Source: Treponema medium (lineage in GTDB: Bacteria > Spirochaetota > Spirochaetia > Treponematales > Treponemataceae). Taken from it: 64,000 bases of DNA. The translations under genes and the position numbers were made by a program. Location: positions 930,001 to 994,000 of the forward strand of contig NZ_CP031393.1 in NCBI RefSeq assembly GCF_017161265.1, written 5' to 3'. Every line of letters begins with the position of its first letter. The stretch's first letter is position 1. The notes under the pieces are model-generated. The model was not told the DNA's origin. It was given only the letters and a program-made list of their open reading frames with translations, and searched no databases. This document shows, piece by piece, positions 43,540 to 52,965 of this stretch.

Positions 43540-44730
43540 TTACGCGATAATGCCCATCTCTTTTCCGACTTTTTCGAAGATAGCGATAGCGCGGTCAAGC
43601 TGTTCGGTGGTGTGCCCTGCCGTTACCATACAGCGGACACGTCCGGTGCCTTTGGGTACAGTGGGGAACACGATCGGCCCAATGAATAAGCCGTTTTCAA
43701 AGAGCTTTTTGGAGAACTCAAGGGTTTTTGCTTCTTCTCCGATGATGACCGGCGTAATGGGGGTTTCGCTGTGTCCGGTGTTAAAGCCGAGGCGGGCGAG
43801 CTTTTCTTTGAAGTAGCGGGCGTTTTTCCACAGCCGGTCAGTGTATTCGGTTGATTCCATCAGCATTTTAATGGCTTCGATACAAGCGCCGATAGCGGCG
43901 GGTGGGAGTCCGGTGGAGAACAGGAAGGGGCGTCCGCGGTTTTTCAGCCAGTCGATGGTAACCTGCTTACCGGCAACATAGCCGCCGACAACGCCGATTG
44001 CTTTGGACAGGGTACCGATTGCAAAGTCTACTCTGCCGTGCAGGTGGAAGTGGTCAACGGAGCCGCGTCCGCTTTCGCCTAATACGCCGCTTGCGTGCGC
44101 GTCATCCACGTAGGTTAAGCACTCGTACTTTTCCGCAAGCGCAACGATTTCCGGCAGCTTGGCAATATCACCGTCCATGGAGAACACGCCGTCGGTGATG
44201 ATGAGAATGTTGCGGTAGTTGGGGCGCTTCTCTTTTAAAACCCGCTCTAAGTCTGCCATGTCGGAGTGCTTAAACACTGCCTTATCGGCTTTTGAAAGGC
44301 GGGAGCCGTCGATGATGGATGCATGGTTCAACTCATCGGATAGGATGAGGTCGCCCTTGTCGGTAACCGCTTGGATAACACCGGCGTTACAATTAAAGCC
44401 TGACTGAAAGGCCAGCACCGCTTCTTCCCTCTTGAATGTAGCAAGCAGAGTTTCGAGTTCATCGTGAATCTTCATGTTTCCGATGATGGGGCGGACAGCT
44501 CCGGCTCCCGCGCCGTAGGTTTCAATCGCTGCGATTGCTGCCTTCTTTAAGCGAGGATGGTTTGCAAAGCCCAGATAGTTATTTGATGAAAGGTTGATAA
44601 CTTTCTTTCCATTAATAACGCATTCGGCTTCGTTCGGTCCGTCAAGCGTTACCGGTACCTTATACAAGCCTTGATCCTTTAATTCCTGTACTTTTTGTTG
44701 TAAAAAAGCCATTTCGTGGATGTTGCTCAT
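43540..44730 (-). CDS. kbl: glycine C-acetyltransferase (2-amino-3-ketobutyrate CoA ligase)
   Basis: This 396-residue PLP enzyme of the alpha-oxoamine synthase family cleaves 2-amino-3-ketobutyrate with CoA to glycine and acetyl-CoA. Visible features are [15 protein letters not shown], the aspartate in [10 protein letters not shown] (~207-216), and the Schiff-base lysine K243 in [20 protein letters not shown] lies six bases before the ATG. The partner dehydrogenase gene lies upstream, 46 bases away, and the pair forms the threonine-to-glycine route. Length is standard. Confidence 0.95.
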   Translation of the reverse strand: MSNIHEMAFLQQKVQELKDQGLYKVPVTLDGPNEAECVINGKKVINLSSNNYLGFANHPRLKKAAIAAIETYGAGAGAVRPIIGNMKIHDELETLLATFKREEAVLAFQSGFNCNAGVIQAVTDKGDLILSDELNHASIIDGSRLSKADKAVFKHSDMADLERVLKEKRPNYRNILIITDGVFSMDGDIAKLPEIVALAEKYECLTYVDDAHASGVLGESGRGSVDHFHLHGRVDFAIGTLSKAIGVVGGYVAGKQVTIDWLKNRGRPFLFSTGLPPAAIGACIEAIKMLMESTEYTDRLWKNARYFKEKLARLGFNTGHSETPITPVIIGEEAKTLEFSKKLFENGLFIGPIVFPTVPKGTGRVRCMVTAGHTTEQLDRAIAIFEKVGKEMGIIA

Positions 44731-44776
44731 TGTTTTCTCCTCTTCAATGAAATTTAATGCTCATTGCAACGTTTCT

Positions 44777-45751
44777 TTATTTTTGTGCCGAATGATACGC
44801 AACACCAAGCCGCTTGCTCAGTTTTTCCAGCATATCGACGGTCATCGTTTCCAGTGTGTATTCGGGCTTCCAGTTCCATTCTTGCCGTGCGCAGGTGTCG
44901 TCAATGGAATTAGGCCAAGAATCGGCGATTGCCTGCCGCATGGGGTCAACCTTGTAGGTCATCTGAAATTCAGGGATGTGTTTTTTAATTTCCGCTGCGA
45001 TAATTTCCGGTGTGAAGCTCATAGAAGCGATATTAAAGGCGTTGCGGTGGATTAACTTTGACTCATCTGTTTCCAAAAGCTGCTGAACTGCTTTGAGGGC
45101 ATCGGGCATATACATCATATCCATATAGGTGCCTTCTTTAATAAAGCACTCATATTTTTTGTTTTTCAGCGCTTCGTAATAAATGTCAACAGCATAGTCG
45201 GTAGTGCCGCCGCCGGGCGGAGTTGTATAGGAGATAAGACCGGGGAAGCGCACGCCGCGGGTGTCTACTTCGAAGCGCTTGTGGTAGTAGTCGCAGAGCA
45301 ACTCACCTGAAACTTTTGTTACACCGTACATTGAGGTAGGACGCTGAATGGTGTCTTGCGGAGTTTTATCCTGCGGGGTACCCGGGCCGAACGCGGCGAT
45401 GGAGCTGGGTACAAAGAACCGGTACTTATTCTCCCGGGCAATTTCCAGCATATTGTATAATCCGTGAATATTGATATTGAACGCCATTTGCGGATCGCGT
45501 TCCGCAACAGCTGAAAGGAGCGCTGCCAAGTGAATAACGGCATCTACTTTGTATTTTTTACATACATCGGCAACCTTCTGCGGTTCCAACACATTTAATT
45601 GCTCAAAAGGTCCTGATTCAAGGACTTCCGGCATATCTTTTTTAACTACATCACTTGCAATTACATTGCTACCGCCGTAGGTCTTGCGCAGGTGCATAAC
45701 CAGCTCACTGCCGATCTGACCGAGGGCTCCTGTTACCAGTATTGTTTTCAT
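44777..45751 (-). CDS. tdh: L-threonine 3-dehydrogenase, NAD-dependent epimerase (SDR) type
   Basis: This 324-residue extended SDR protein has GALGQIGSEL (NAD loop), catalytic YGVTK in TSMYGVTKVSGELLCDYY, and RFPGLISYTTPPGGGTTDYA, characteristic of the epimerase-like threonine dehydrogenases of animals and some bacteria rather than the zinc MDR type. It oxidises threonine to 2-amino-3-ketobutyrate for Kbl. I chose ATG 45751, which has AGGAGG upstream; an earlier frame start lies inside the repeat. The ribosome-binding segment is duplicated 148 bases upstream on either side of a hairpin element. Confidence 0.92.
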   Translation of the reverse strand: MKTILVTGALGQIGSELVMHLRKTYGGSNVIASDVVKKDMPEVLESGPFEQLNVLEPQKVADVCKKYKVDAVIHLAALLSAVAERDPQMAFNINIHGLYNMLEIARENKYRFFVPSSIAAFGPGTPQDKTPQDTIQRPTSMYGVTKVSGELLCDYYHKRFEVDTRGVRFPGLISYTTPPGGGTTDYAVDIYYEALKNKKYECFIKEGTYMDMMYMPDALKAVQQLLETDESKLIHRNAFNIASMSFTPEIIAAEIKKHIPEFQMTYKVDPMRQAIADSWPNSIDDTCARQEWNWKPEYTLETMTVDMLEKLSKRLGVAYHSAQK

Positions 45752-45915
45752 TTTTATGATACCTCCTATAAAAACTTTTGCAGGAAATATCAATTTCCGA
45801 AAAAGTTTTTAGCCGTGCGCATAATGCGCACATATACAATAATCGAGTTTGCAACGCAAACTTGAGATAAAAAGCACCGACGCCATTTTAGTCGGTGCTT
45901 TTTATGATACCTCCT
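45751..45915. repeat. hairpin element between 17-base direct repeats in the tdh leader
   Basis: TTTTTATGATACCTCCT occurs at 45751-45767 and at 45899-45915. On the coding strand it is the tdh ribosome-binding site and spacer up to the T of the ATG. Between the copies lie four stems in the same order as 5438-5582 (reverse orientation): AAAAGCACCGAC/GTCGGTGCTTTT (also a potential terminator), CAAGTTTGC/GCAAACTCG, GTGCGCAT/ATGCGCAC and AAAAACTTTT/AAAGTTTTT enclosing GGAAAT/ATTTCC. Confidence 0.8.
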
Positions 45916-45980
45916 CAGATAATACACTTTTACCTTCGCACGAAATTTTCAATAAAATTTCGTGTATTTTATTTTAAGGA

Positions 45981-46256
45981 AGGGCAAACGCATCAGACAA
46001 ATGTGTAAAAACTCAGAATAAGAGTTTACCGCATAGAACCGACGCTTTTGAAAAGAGACTTTTCGTTAGCCTTTTGAAAAGGGAGCGGTAGATACAAGAA
46101 GATAGGCAAAAAAGCACCGCAGGCGTATTTTTAATACGTTGAGGATACTTTTTTGCCGTACGACACAGTAGATACCCCTCTATTTTCAAAAGAACAGGTT
46201 GAGCAGCCCCAATTATTTTGCGGGGATATTAGGTAACTGTCTGATGCGGTTGCCCT
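45981..46256. repeat. element with 19-base terminal inverted repeats, containing a nested CCTTTTGAAAATA element
   Basis: AGGGCAAACGCATCAGACA (45981-45999) and TGTCTGATGCGGTTGCCCT (46238-46256) are inverted with one mismatch. Inside, 46070-46193 is a complete CCTTTTGAAAA...TATTTTCAAAAG element with ACCGCAGGCGTATTTTTAAT. No gene lies within. Confidence 0.8.
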
Positions 46257-46304
46257 GATATATTTAGTATATCACCGTTTTTGTGATTTTGCTATAATAA
46301 AATA

Positions 46305-47015
46305 ATGAATGACACTATTTTGACAGATGAAGCCACGTGCTTCATGAAGAAAAAGAATTTCTTGCCGGTTCTTTCCGGACTCTTTATCGGTGTATTGGTT
46401 CTGTCGAACATTTTGGCAGTAAAAATGGTGCAGATCGGTCCGTTTGTTTTTGACGGCGGTACGCTGCTTTTTCCGTTTTCGTATATTTTCGGGGATGTAC
46501 TGACTGAGGTGTACGGTTACCGAGATACGCGGAAAGTCATTTGGACGGGCTTTGTCGTCCTTATTTTTATGGCGTTCAATGTCTGGTTGGTAAGTATTCT
46601 ACCGGCAGAGGGCGGCTGGAATCTGCAAAGCGATTTTAATAATATTTTGCTGCAAATGCCCCGCATCAGCGTAGGGAGTATCTGCGGTTACTTTATCGGT
46701 GAGTACAGCAATTCTACCGTTCTTTCTAAAATGAAGATACTTACCAACGGCAAATACCTGTGGATGCGTACCATTGGCTCAACCTTGATTGGAGAGCTGC
46801 TGGACAGTATCATTTTTGTAGCGATTGCCTTTTCGGGAATGTACGCATCTTCTGTTTTAATTGTGATGGCTTTTTCAAATTATCTTTTTAAGACGATGAT
46901 AGAGGTTGTCTGCACGCCCTTTACCTATTTGGTTGTCAACTTCTTTAAAAAATACGAACAGCTTGATACCTATGACTATGGTGAGCGGTATAACCCGCTA
47001 CCGCAGTTTACATAG
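46305..47015 (+). CDS. queuosine-precursor transporter (YhhQ/VUT, DUF165)
   Basis: This 236-residue protein has six membrane segments. Family landmarks are VLVLSNILAVKMVQIGPFVF, LFPFSYIFGDVLTEVYGY and SVGSICGYFIGEY, and the C-terminal FKTMIEVVCTPFTYLVVNFF. Homologues import preQ0, preQ1 or queuine for tRNA modification. The ATG at 46305 lacks a ribosome-binding site and sits six bases after TATAAT, so translation is probably leaderless; ATG 46344 is the alternative and gives the common N-terminus. Confidence 0.85.
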   Translation: MNDTILTDEATCFMKKKNFLPVLSGLFIGVLVLSNILAVKMVQIGPFVFDGGTLLFPFSYIFGDVLTEVYGYRDTRKVIWTGFVVLIFMAFNVWLVSILPAEGGWNLQSDFNNILLQMPRISVGSICGYFIGEYSNSTVLSKMKILTNGKYLWMRTIGSTLIGELLDSIIFVAIAFSGMYASSVLIVMAFSNYLFKTMIEVVCTPFTYLVVNFFKKYEQLDTYDYGERYNPLPQFT

Positions 47016-47097
47016 ATAGCGCTTTACTTCGGCATAAAGGACGGCAAAAGCCATTTTTGCGCTGTAAGGGGCTGTCAAAGTTTAAGGGTGCGCCTAA

Positions 47098-47315
47098 ACT
47101 CGCCGCTGATTGCCCCCGTCCGTGTCGGTTCTGATACGTTGAGGATTTTTAGCAGCGGCACGGATGCCGCTCGTCGTAAACAGTAGCGATGTTTCGGCAC
47201 CGCGAAACTCGCTGCCAAAAGCGTACAAGGATGTACGGTTTTGGCAATGCAACGAAGTAGATGTGCTGTATATTTGCAAAAGGTAACAATTTTTCTTTTG
47301 CAAAAAGAAAAATTG
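47098..47315. repeat. partial repeat elements upstream of the nuclease gene
   Basis: Fragments of the CCTTTTGAAAATA family (GATACGTTGAGG, GCCAAAAGCGTACA/TGTACGGTTTTGGC, TATTTGCAAAAGG ending ~47284), then a perfect 13-base stem CAATTTTTCTTTT/AAAAGAAAAATTG at 47287-47315. The rest of 47016-47433 holds the nuclease promoter and a GGATAAG/CTTATCC stem at ~47335-47355. Confidence 0.65.
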
Positions 47316-47326
47316 TATTGTACACT
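47298..47326 (+). promoter_or_regulatory. promoter of the phase-variable nuclease gene
   Basis: TTGCAA (47298-47303), 17 bases, TACACT (47321-47326). This leaves a leader of ~100 bases ending in GTGGAGG before the ATG at 47434. Confidence 0.5.
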
Positions 47327-47433
47327 AATAAGACGGATAAGTGTTTTGCTTATCCGCTCGATATGAAGCAGTATCGCATTGAGTACTGTGTCTTGGCGTA
47401 CTGCGCCTTAAAATAATACAAGTGGAGGAAAGT

Positions 47434-50207
47434 ATGAAAAAGTATTTTAAAACAAGTGTTTTTTTGCTTCTGGCAGCGGTATTTTTAACCGTTGCTTGTA
47501 AGCAAAATATTGAAAATGACCCCGTCTATACGGTTTCGTTTGATCTTAACGGGGGGGGGGGCCTGCTCTTAACGAACAAAAAATTACAAAAAACGGTAAA
47601 GTCACAAAACCAACCCAAAATCCCACGCGCACTCATTATATCTTTCAGCATTGGTCAAAAACACTGGACGGTGAAGCCTATAATTTTGACACCCCGGTAG
47701 TCGATAATTTTAAACTCTTTGCCGTATGGAAGATACAGCAATACACCGTCAATTTTAACCTAGCCGGTTCCACCGAAGGGGCAGCTCCTGATACACAAAC
47801 GATTGATAGCGGGAAAACGGTTCCAAAGCCTGCCGATCCTACCCGTACTGGTTACGCTTTTAAGTATTGGGCAAAAGAGGTCACCGCGGCAGCGTATAAC
47901 TTTGACGATCCGGTAACTGGGAGCTTTACGCTGTATGCAGTATGGGAACAAAACACACCTACGCCCCCCACGCCGCAAATGTTTACCGTCAACTTTAACC
48001 TGAACGGCGGTGAAGGAACCCCGCCCGCAGATCAACCCATTGAAAGCGGAAAAACGGTTGCAAAACCTGCCGATCCCACCCGCAGCGGGCACACCTTTAA
48101 GCATTGGTCAAAGAATGCTGATGGAGCAGCGTACAACTTCGATGAGCCGGTAACAAGCAGCTTTACACTGCATGCCGTGTGGGAACAAAACGCACCTCCG
48201 CCTCCTACACCGCAAAACTTTACTGTTAGCTTTAACCTGAATGGTGGTGAAGGAACCCCGCCCGCAGCCCAAACCATTGAAAGCGGCAACAAAGTTACCA
48301 AACCTGCCTCCGACCCAATTTATGCCGGTTATACCTTTAAGCATTGGTCGAAAAGTCAAACCGGTGCAGCGTATAACTTTGACGCCCCTGTAACCGGCGA
48401 CTTTACGTTGTATGCCGTGTGGGAAAAAATAAAAATTTATACCATCCAAGGTACAGCTCATGAATCGCCGTTGAAGGGGAAAAGTGTAAAAGATATCCCC
48501 GGCATTGTAACGGGTATTCACTATTCAGAAAATAAAGCGGACGGCTTTTATATGCAGGATAAAGACGGAGACGGAAATAATGTAACTTCCGACGGTATCT
48601 ATGTGTATTGCGGCATCGCTCAATTTCCCGCAGAGCTTAAAGTAAAAGATGCGGTAACCGTTACCGGTACCGTTACCGAACATGCCTTTGATGCCACACA
48701 GCTTGCAACCACCCAAATCAAAGTTGCAAGAAAAGATGATGTTAGTATTCTTTCATCCGGTAATCAGCTGCCTGCACCGATTGAAATTACCGCTGATAAA
48801 CTTGAAAAACCTGTTTTTATCGGAGATCTTAATGTTCTTTCTCCTGCGGAAGAAGCAATCGATTATTATGAAAGCTTAGAGGGTATGCGGGTCAAAATAA
48901 CCAATCCTAAAGTTGTCGCTGCTCCTTATAAAGGTACTCACTATATTGCTCCGGTGAGTGCAAACGGTTTTACCCCTCGCGGTGGGCTTATGTATAACAG
49001 CTATAACAGTACCGGACGGGTATGCGTATATCCTTATGCCTGTTTTGCCAACAAAGCGGACGCACATGTTGCCAATCCGGAACCGACAATCGGAGACAGC
49101 TATAATGGCGATATAGTTGGTGTATTGGGTTATTCATTCAGCAATTATCGAATCGAAATAACGGAAGCGCTGCCGGAGCTTACCGCTGGGCATATTGCCC
49201 CTGAAAGTTCCAATATTGCCTTCGATGCCACGAAGCTCAATATCGTAAGCTATAATTTGGAAAATTTTTCAAAGGCTAAGGGGAAAAAAGGACATTCATC
49301 CAAAAAAACACCGGACCAGCGGGCAACGGCATTTGCAGATCATTTTATCAATCAATTAAAAGAGCCCGATATCATTTGCTTAATAGAAATTCAGGATGAT
49401 AGTGCCGATAAAGATAATGATGTGGTCAGTGCCCAGCAAACCTTGAACCTTTTAATCAATAAGATTACAGCAATAGGCGGTTCTACTTATAAATCAGTTA
49501 ATATCGATCCGGAAAATAACAAAGACGGCGGTGCGCCCGGCGCCAATATCCGCTGCTGCTATCTTTACCGCGACGACAGAATTGAACTGGTGCAGGATAG
49601 CGATAGTGATTTGACCAATAGCGACTGTAATACCGCTGCCGAAATCGAAGCTGACGGTTCAAAGCTTACGCAAAATCCTGCCCGTATTGGTGTTGGTGAT
49701 GCTGCCTTTGATAGCTGCCGAAAATCACTTGTTGCTCACTTTAAGTTCCTCGACAGCGTGAATGGCGGAAAGGATTTCTTTGTTATCAATAATCATCTTA
49801 CCTCAAAGCGCGGAGACGGGAGCATTTGGGGAGCGCAGCAGCCGGTTGTGCGTGCAAGTGAGGTAAATCGCCATAAGCAGGCGGATGCAATTACCGCATT
49901 TATCAAGAGCGTAAAGGAAAAGCGTTCCGACGCACGGATCATTTCAGTCGGTGACTATAACGATTTCTGGTTCTCCGAAACAATTGGTAAGGTCAAGGCT
50001 GCCGGAATGAAAAACGCCATCGAAGAATTCTCGGCAAACGAACGCTATACCTATGTATACGACGGACATTCGCAAACGCTTGATAATATTCTGGTTACGG
50101 ATAATATCGCTATTAATTATGCGGATGTTCTGCACCTTAACGCGGAGTTTTCACCTAAGGTACGGCTTTCCGACCACGATCCGGTGTTCGTACAGTTAAG
50201 CTGGTAG
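47434..50207 (+). CDS. surface lipoprotein nuclease with InlB-type repeats, out of frame at a poly-G tract
   Basis: The start (GGAGG upstream) encodes lipoprotein signal MKKYFKTSVFLLLAAVFLTV then AC. After YTVSFDLN a run of 11 G (47551-47561) shifts the frame, and translation would end at 47700. One more G joins it to a frame running to 50207: PALNEQKI, then four InlB/Listeria-Bacteroides-type repeats (FKHWSK, AAYNFD, LYAVWE), an OB-like domain (GIVTGIHYSENKADGFYMQD), and an endonuclease/exonuclease/phosphatase domain (NIVSYNLENFSKA, IICLIEIQDD, VINNHLTSKRGDG, SVGDYND, LSDHDPVFVQL) like extracellular DNases ExeM/YhcR. The full product is ~924 residues. As sequenced it is OFF. Confidence 0.85.
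47551..47561 (+). repeat. G11 homopolymer in coding sequence (switch)
   Basis: Upstream codons begin at positions equal to 1 modulo 3, downstream homology at 0 modulo 3, so G9 or G12 restores the frame (DLNGGGGPALNEQ for G12, parallel to the LNGGEG of later repeats). G11 gives premature termination. Confidence 0.9.
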
Positions 50208-50230
50208 TAGAATCTGCTCCTTTCAGAAGA

Positions 50231-50375
50231 AGGGCAAAACGCATCAGACAAGTAAATCAAAATCGCAGAAAAAATAGGTTGGGAGACCATTTGAGCCGCT
50301 AAGTGGCGAAACTCTGGTTGAGCAACCTATTTTTTCTGCGGGTGTAACGAAAAAATATCCGATGCGTTTTACCCT
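50231..50375. repeat. 145-base element with inverted ends (second copy of the 45981 type)
   Basis: AGGGCAAAACGCATCAGACA (50231-50250) and GATGCGTTTTACCCT (50361-50375) are inverted. Inside, GCAGAAAAAATAGGTT pairs with AACCTATTTTTTCTGC. No coding capacity. Confidence 0.8.
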
Positions 50376-50503
50376 AAAAAAACTATTTGCGGTTTCGTCT
50401 TTTATACGATACAATAGACGCTATCGGGTACTGGTAAAAATTGGCGTTGAACTTTTAGCAGTGCTCTATCGTATCGTAATAGAATAAAGGAAGATACTGC
50501 ACT

Positions 50504-50989
50504 ATGGTAAAGGCTGTTTTTGCAGGTTCATTTGATCCTCCTACTTTCGGTCATTTGAATATTATCGAGCGAGTACAAAAGCTCTTTTCCGAAATCCATG
50601 TTGTCATTGCCGTAAATAATAATAAAAGCTATTGTTTTTCCGGCGAGGAACGGTTAGAGATGATACAGAAGCTGGTTTCCGGTTGGAATAATGTCTCCGT
50701 GCATCTGTGGGATTCGCTGATCGTTGATTATGCAAAGAAAATTAAGGCGGATGTTCTTATCCGAGGTGTTCGGAACGATAATGATTTTTTATATGAATTT
50801 GATTTAGCGATGATGAACAAGAGCTTGAATCCGCAGATTGAGACACTGTTCTTGGTTCCCGACCCTAAGTTTTTTGTGCTGCGCTCCAGTTCAATTAAGG
50901 AGCTAGCAGCTTTCGGCGGCGATGTATCGACTATGGTGCCTCCTATCGTTGAAGCCATGCTGAAAAAGAAATTTCCTCAGAAAAAATAG
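50504..50989 (+). CDS. coaD: phosphopantetheine adenylyltransferase
   Basis: This 161-residue nucleotidyltransferase makes dephospho-CoA. The T/HxGH motif is [16 protein letters not shown] (residues 6-21) and the second signature is [18 protein letters not shown] (RSS plus KE, ~125-142). [20 protein letters not shown] is the usual pantetheine-binding region. AAAGGAAG precedes the ATG. An imperfect inverted repeat, TACGATACAATAG at 50405 and CTATCGTATCGTA at 50466, lies upstream and may regulate it. The next CoA step, coaE, is also in this window. Confidence 0.96.
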   Translation: MVKAVFAGSFDPPTFGHLNIIERVQKLFSEIHVVIAVNNNKSYCFSGEERLEMIQKLVSGWNNVSVHLWDSLIVDYAKKIKADVLIRGVRNDNDFLYEFDLAMMNKSLNPQIETLFLVPDPKFFVLRSSSIKELAAFGGDVSTMVPPIVEAMLKKKFPQKK

Positions 50990-50997
50990 CAGAGAAT

Positions 50998-51236
50998 CGC
51001 CAAAGAATGAACACGGATGTTCATTCTTTGGCAGCGAGTTTGCGAAGACAAACTCGCTGCTGCTTATAACCCCGGACATCCCTGTCCGTCCTGAAATGCC
51101 TTTTCCGTCAGCCTTTTGAAATAGACGGTACAGATACAAGGAGCTAGGTAAAAAAGTACCGCAGGCGTATCTTTGATACGTTGAGGACATTTTTTACCGT
51201 GCGACGCAGTAGATGCACCGTATATTTTAAAAGGAC
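50998..51236. repeat. stem cluster plus CCTTTTGAAATA-type element
   Basis: GCCAAAGAATGAACA/TGTTCATTCTTTGGC, GCGAGTTTGC/CAAACTCGC and GGACATCCCTGTCC, then an element from CCTTTTGAAATAGACGGTAC (51112) to ACCGTATATTTTAAAAGG (51234) with the ACCGCAGGCGTATCTTTGAT core. Confidence 0.75.
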
Positions 51237-51242
51237 GTTACC

Positions 51243-51271
51243 TTGTTTTTTTTATATGATTGTTGTACACT
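51243..51271 (+). promoter_or_regulatory. leaderless promoter of fhs
   Basis: TTGTTT (51243-51248), 17 bases, TACACT (51266-51271), then CGCCCGC and the ATG. The same TAnACT-CGCCCGC-ATG arrangement precedes tex. Confidence 0.65.
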
Positions 51272-51278
51272 CGCCCGC

Positions 51279-52943
51279 ATGAAAACCGATATCCAGATAG
51301 CGCGTGAGGCTTCTCTTAAACCGATACAAGAGATTGCAGCGGAACTTCATATAGATTCTTCTTCCGTAATTCCGTATGGCTTTTATACGGCGAAAATTCC
51401 GTATACGTCTATTGTCCCCGCCCGCATAAAAGAGCATAAACTCATCCTCGTTACCTCTACGACGCCGACAAAAGCGGGAATCGGGAAGACAACGGTTTCC
51501 ATCGGTTTAGCGCTCGGCTTACAGAAAATCGGGAAAAATGCGGTATTGGCGTTGCGTGAGCCTTCGCTTGGTCCCTGCTTTGGAATGAAAGGCGGGGCAG
51601 CCGGCGGCGGTTATGCGCAGGTGCTTCCGATGGAAGAAATCAATCTGCATTTTACCGGCGACTTCCACGCCATTACCTCAGCTCACAATATGATCAGCGC
51701 ACTGCTGGATAACTACGTATTTAGAACGCAGAATACGCCGCAGGGCTTAAAAAAAGTAGTTTGGAAACGGGTGCTGGATGTTAATGACCGCGCACTCCGT
51801 TCAATTGTTACCGGACTTGGTGAGGGGAATGGTGTTCCTGCCGAATCGGGATTTGATATAACCGCCGCTTCGGAAATTATGGCAATTTTATGCCTCGCTT
51901 CCGACATCGACGATTTACGCCGCCGCATAGAAAAGATTATCCTTGGCTACCGACCGGACAATACGCCGTTTACGGTTAAAGATCTCGGCATCGCCGGAGC
52001 AATTACCGTACTGCTTAAAAATGCGATTAATCCGAATTTAGTACAAACCACCGAAAATACCCCCGCCTTTGTACACGGCGGTCCGTTTGCAAATATCGCG
52101 CACGGGTGCAATTCCATTATCGCGACTAAAACCGCCCTTACGTACGGTGACTACGTTATTACCGAAGCGGGATTTGGAGCCGATTTAGGCGCTGAAAAAT
52201 TCTTTGATATTAAATGCCGCAAAGCAGGGCTTTCACCTGCCTTAACCGTGCTTGTCGTTACTACCGGCGGGCTTAAATTACACGGAGGCGTTCAAGAAGC
52301 GGAGCTGTCCAAGCCCAATAAAGAGGCGTTCGTCCATGGATTTAAGAATATGGATAAGCATGTTGAAAATTTGCGTAAGTTCGGACAGACGGTGTTGGTG
52401 GTATTGAATAAATACGATTACGATACCGAAGAAGAAATCGAGTGTCTTCGTGCATACTGCCGGAATATCAGCGTACCGTTTGCCGTAAACAGCGCCTTTT
52501 CCGATGGCGGCGAAGGTGCAACCGATTTTGCCCGTACCGTTTCAGGATTGATCGAAACAGAACCGTCAAAGCCGCTTGCTTTTATCTATCAGGATAGTGA
52601 TGATATCAAGACTAAAATAGAAAAGATATGCAAACAGGTGTACGGCGCCAAAAATGTTGCTTACTCTGCCGATGCGGAAAAAACATTGAAGCGGATCATT
52701 ACATGGGGTGTCGCGTCCTATCCGGTATGTATCGCAAAAACGCAGTATTCTTTTTCCGACGATCCCAAAAAACTCGGCGTTCCGGAGCAGTTTGATATGA
52801 CTGTCCGCGAAATTATCGTAAACAATGGCGCCGAGATGATCGTTGCGGTTATGGGCGACATGATGCGGATGCCGGGGCTGCCAAAAGAACCTCAGGCGCT
52901 TCGCATAGACCTTGTAAACGGTTATATCGACGGATTAGCGTAA
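51279..52943 (+). CDS. fhs: formate-tetrahydrofolate ligase
   Basis: This 554-residue enzyme joins formate to tetrahydrofolate with ATP, feeding one-carbon metabolism. Signatures: P-loop [11 protein letters not shown] (~62-72), [36 protein letters not shown], and the C-terminal MRMPGLP. I start at ATG 51279 ([19 protein letters not shown]) because the upstream frame lies within the promoter; there is no ribosome-binding site, matching a leaderless mRNA. The glycine produced by Tdh/Kbl and formate both enter the same folate pool. Confidence 0.95.
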   Translation: MKTDIQIAREASLKPIQEIAAELHIDSSSVIPYGFYTAKIPYTSIVPARIKEHKLILVTSTTPTKAGIGKTTVSIGLALGLQKIGKNAVLALREPSLGPCFGMKGGAAGGGYAQVLPMEEINLHFTGDFHAITSAHNMISALLDNYVFRTQNTPQGLKKVVWKRVLDVNDRALRSIVTGLGEGNGVPAESGFDITAASEIMAILCLASDIDDLRRRIEKIILGYRPDNTPFTVKDLGIAGAITVLLKNAINPNLVQTTENTPAFVHGGPFANIAHGCNSIIATKTALTYGDYVITEAGFGADLGAEKFFDIKCRKAGLSPALTVLVVTTGGLKLHGGVQEAELSKPNKEAFVHGFKNMDKHVENLRKFGQTVLVVLNKYDYDTEEEIECLRAYCRNISVPFAVNSAFSDGGEGATDFARTVSGLIETEPSKPLAFIYQDSDDIKTKIEKICKQVYGAKNVAYSADAEKTLKRIITWGVASYPVCIAKTQYSFSDDPKKLGVPEQFDMTVREIIVNNGAEMIVAVMGDMMRMPGLPKEPQALRIDLVNGYIDGLA

Positions 52944-52965
52944 ATTATATATTAGGAGACCCGCT

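Noticed and set aside
45768-45900. Glycine riboswitch before tdh-kbl
   Set aside because: The structure is one of the hairpin elements, bounded by the 17-base direct repeats.
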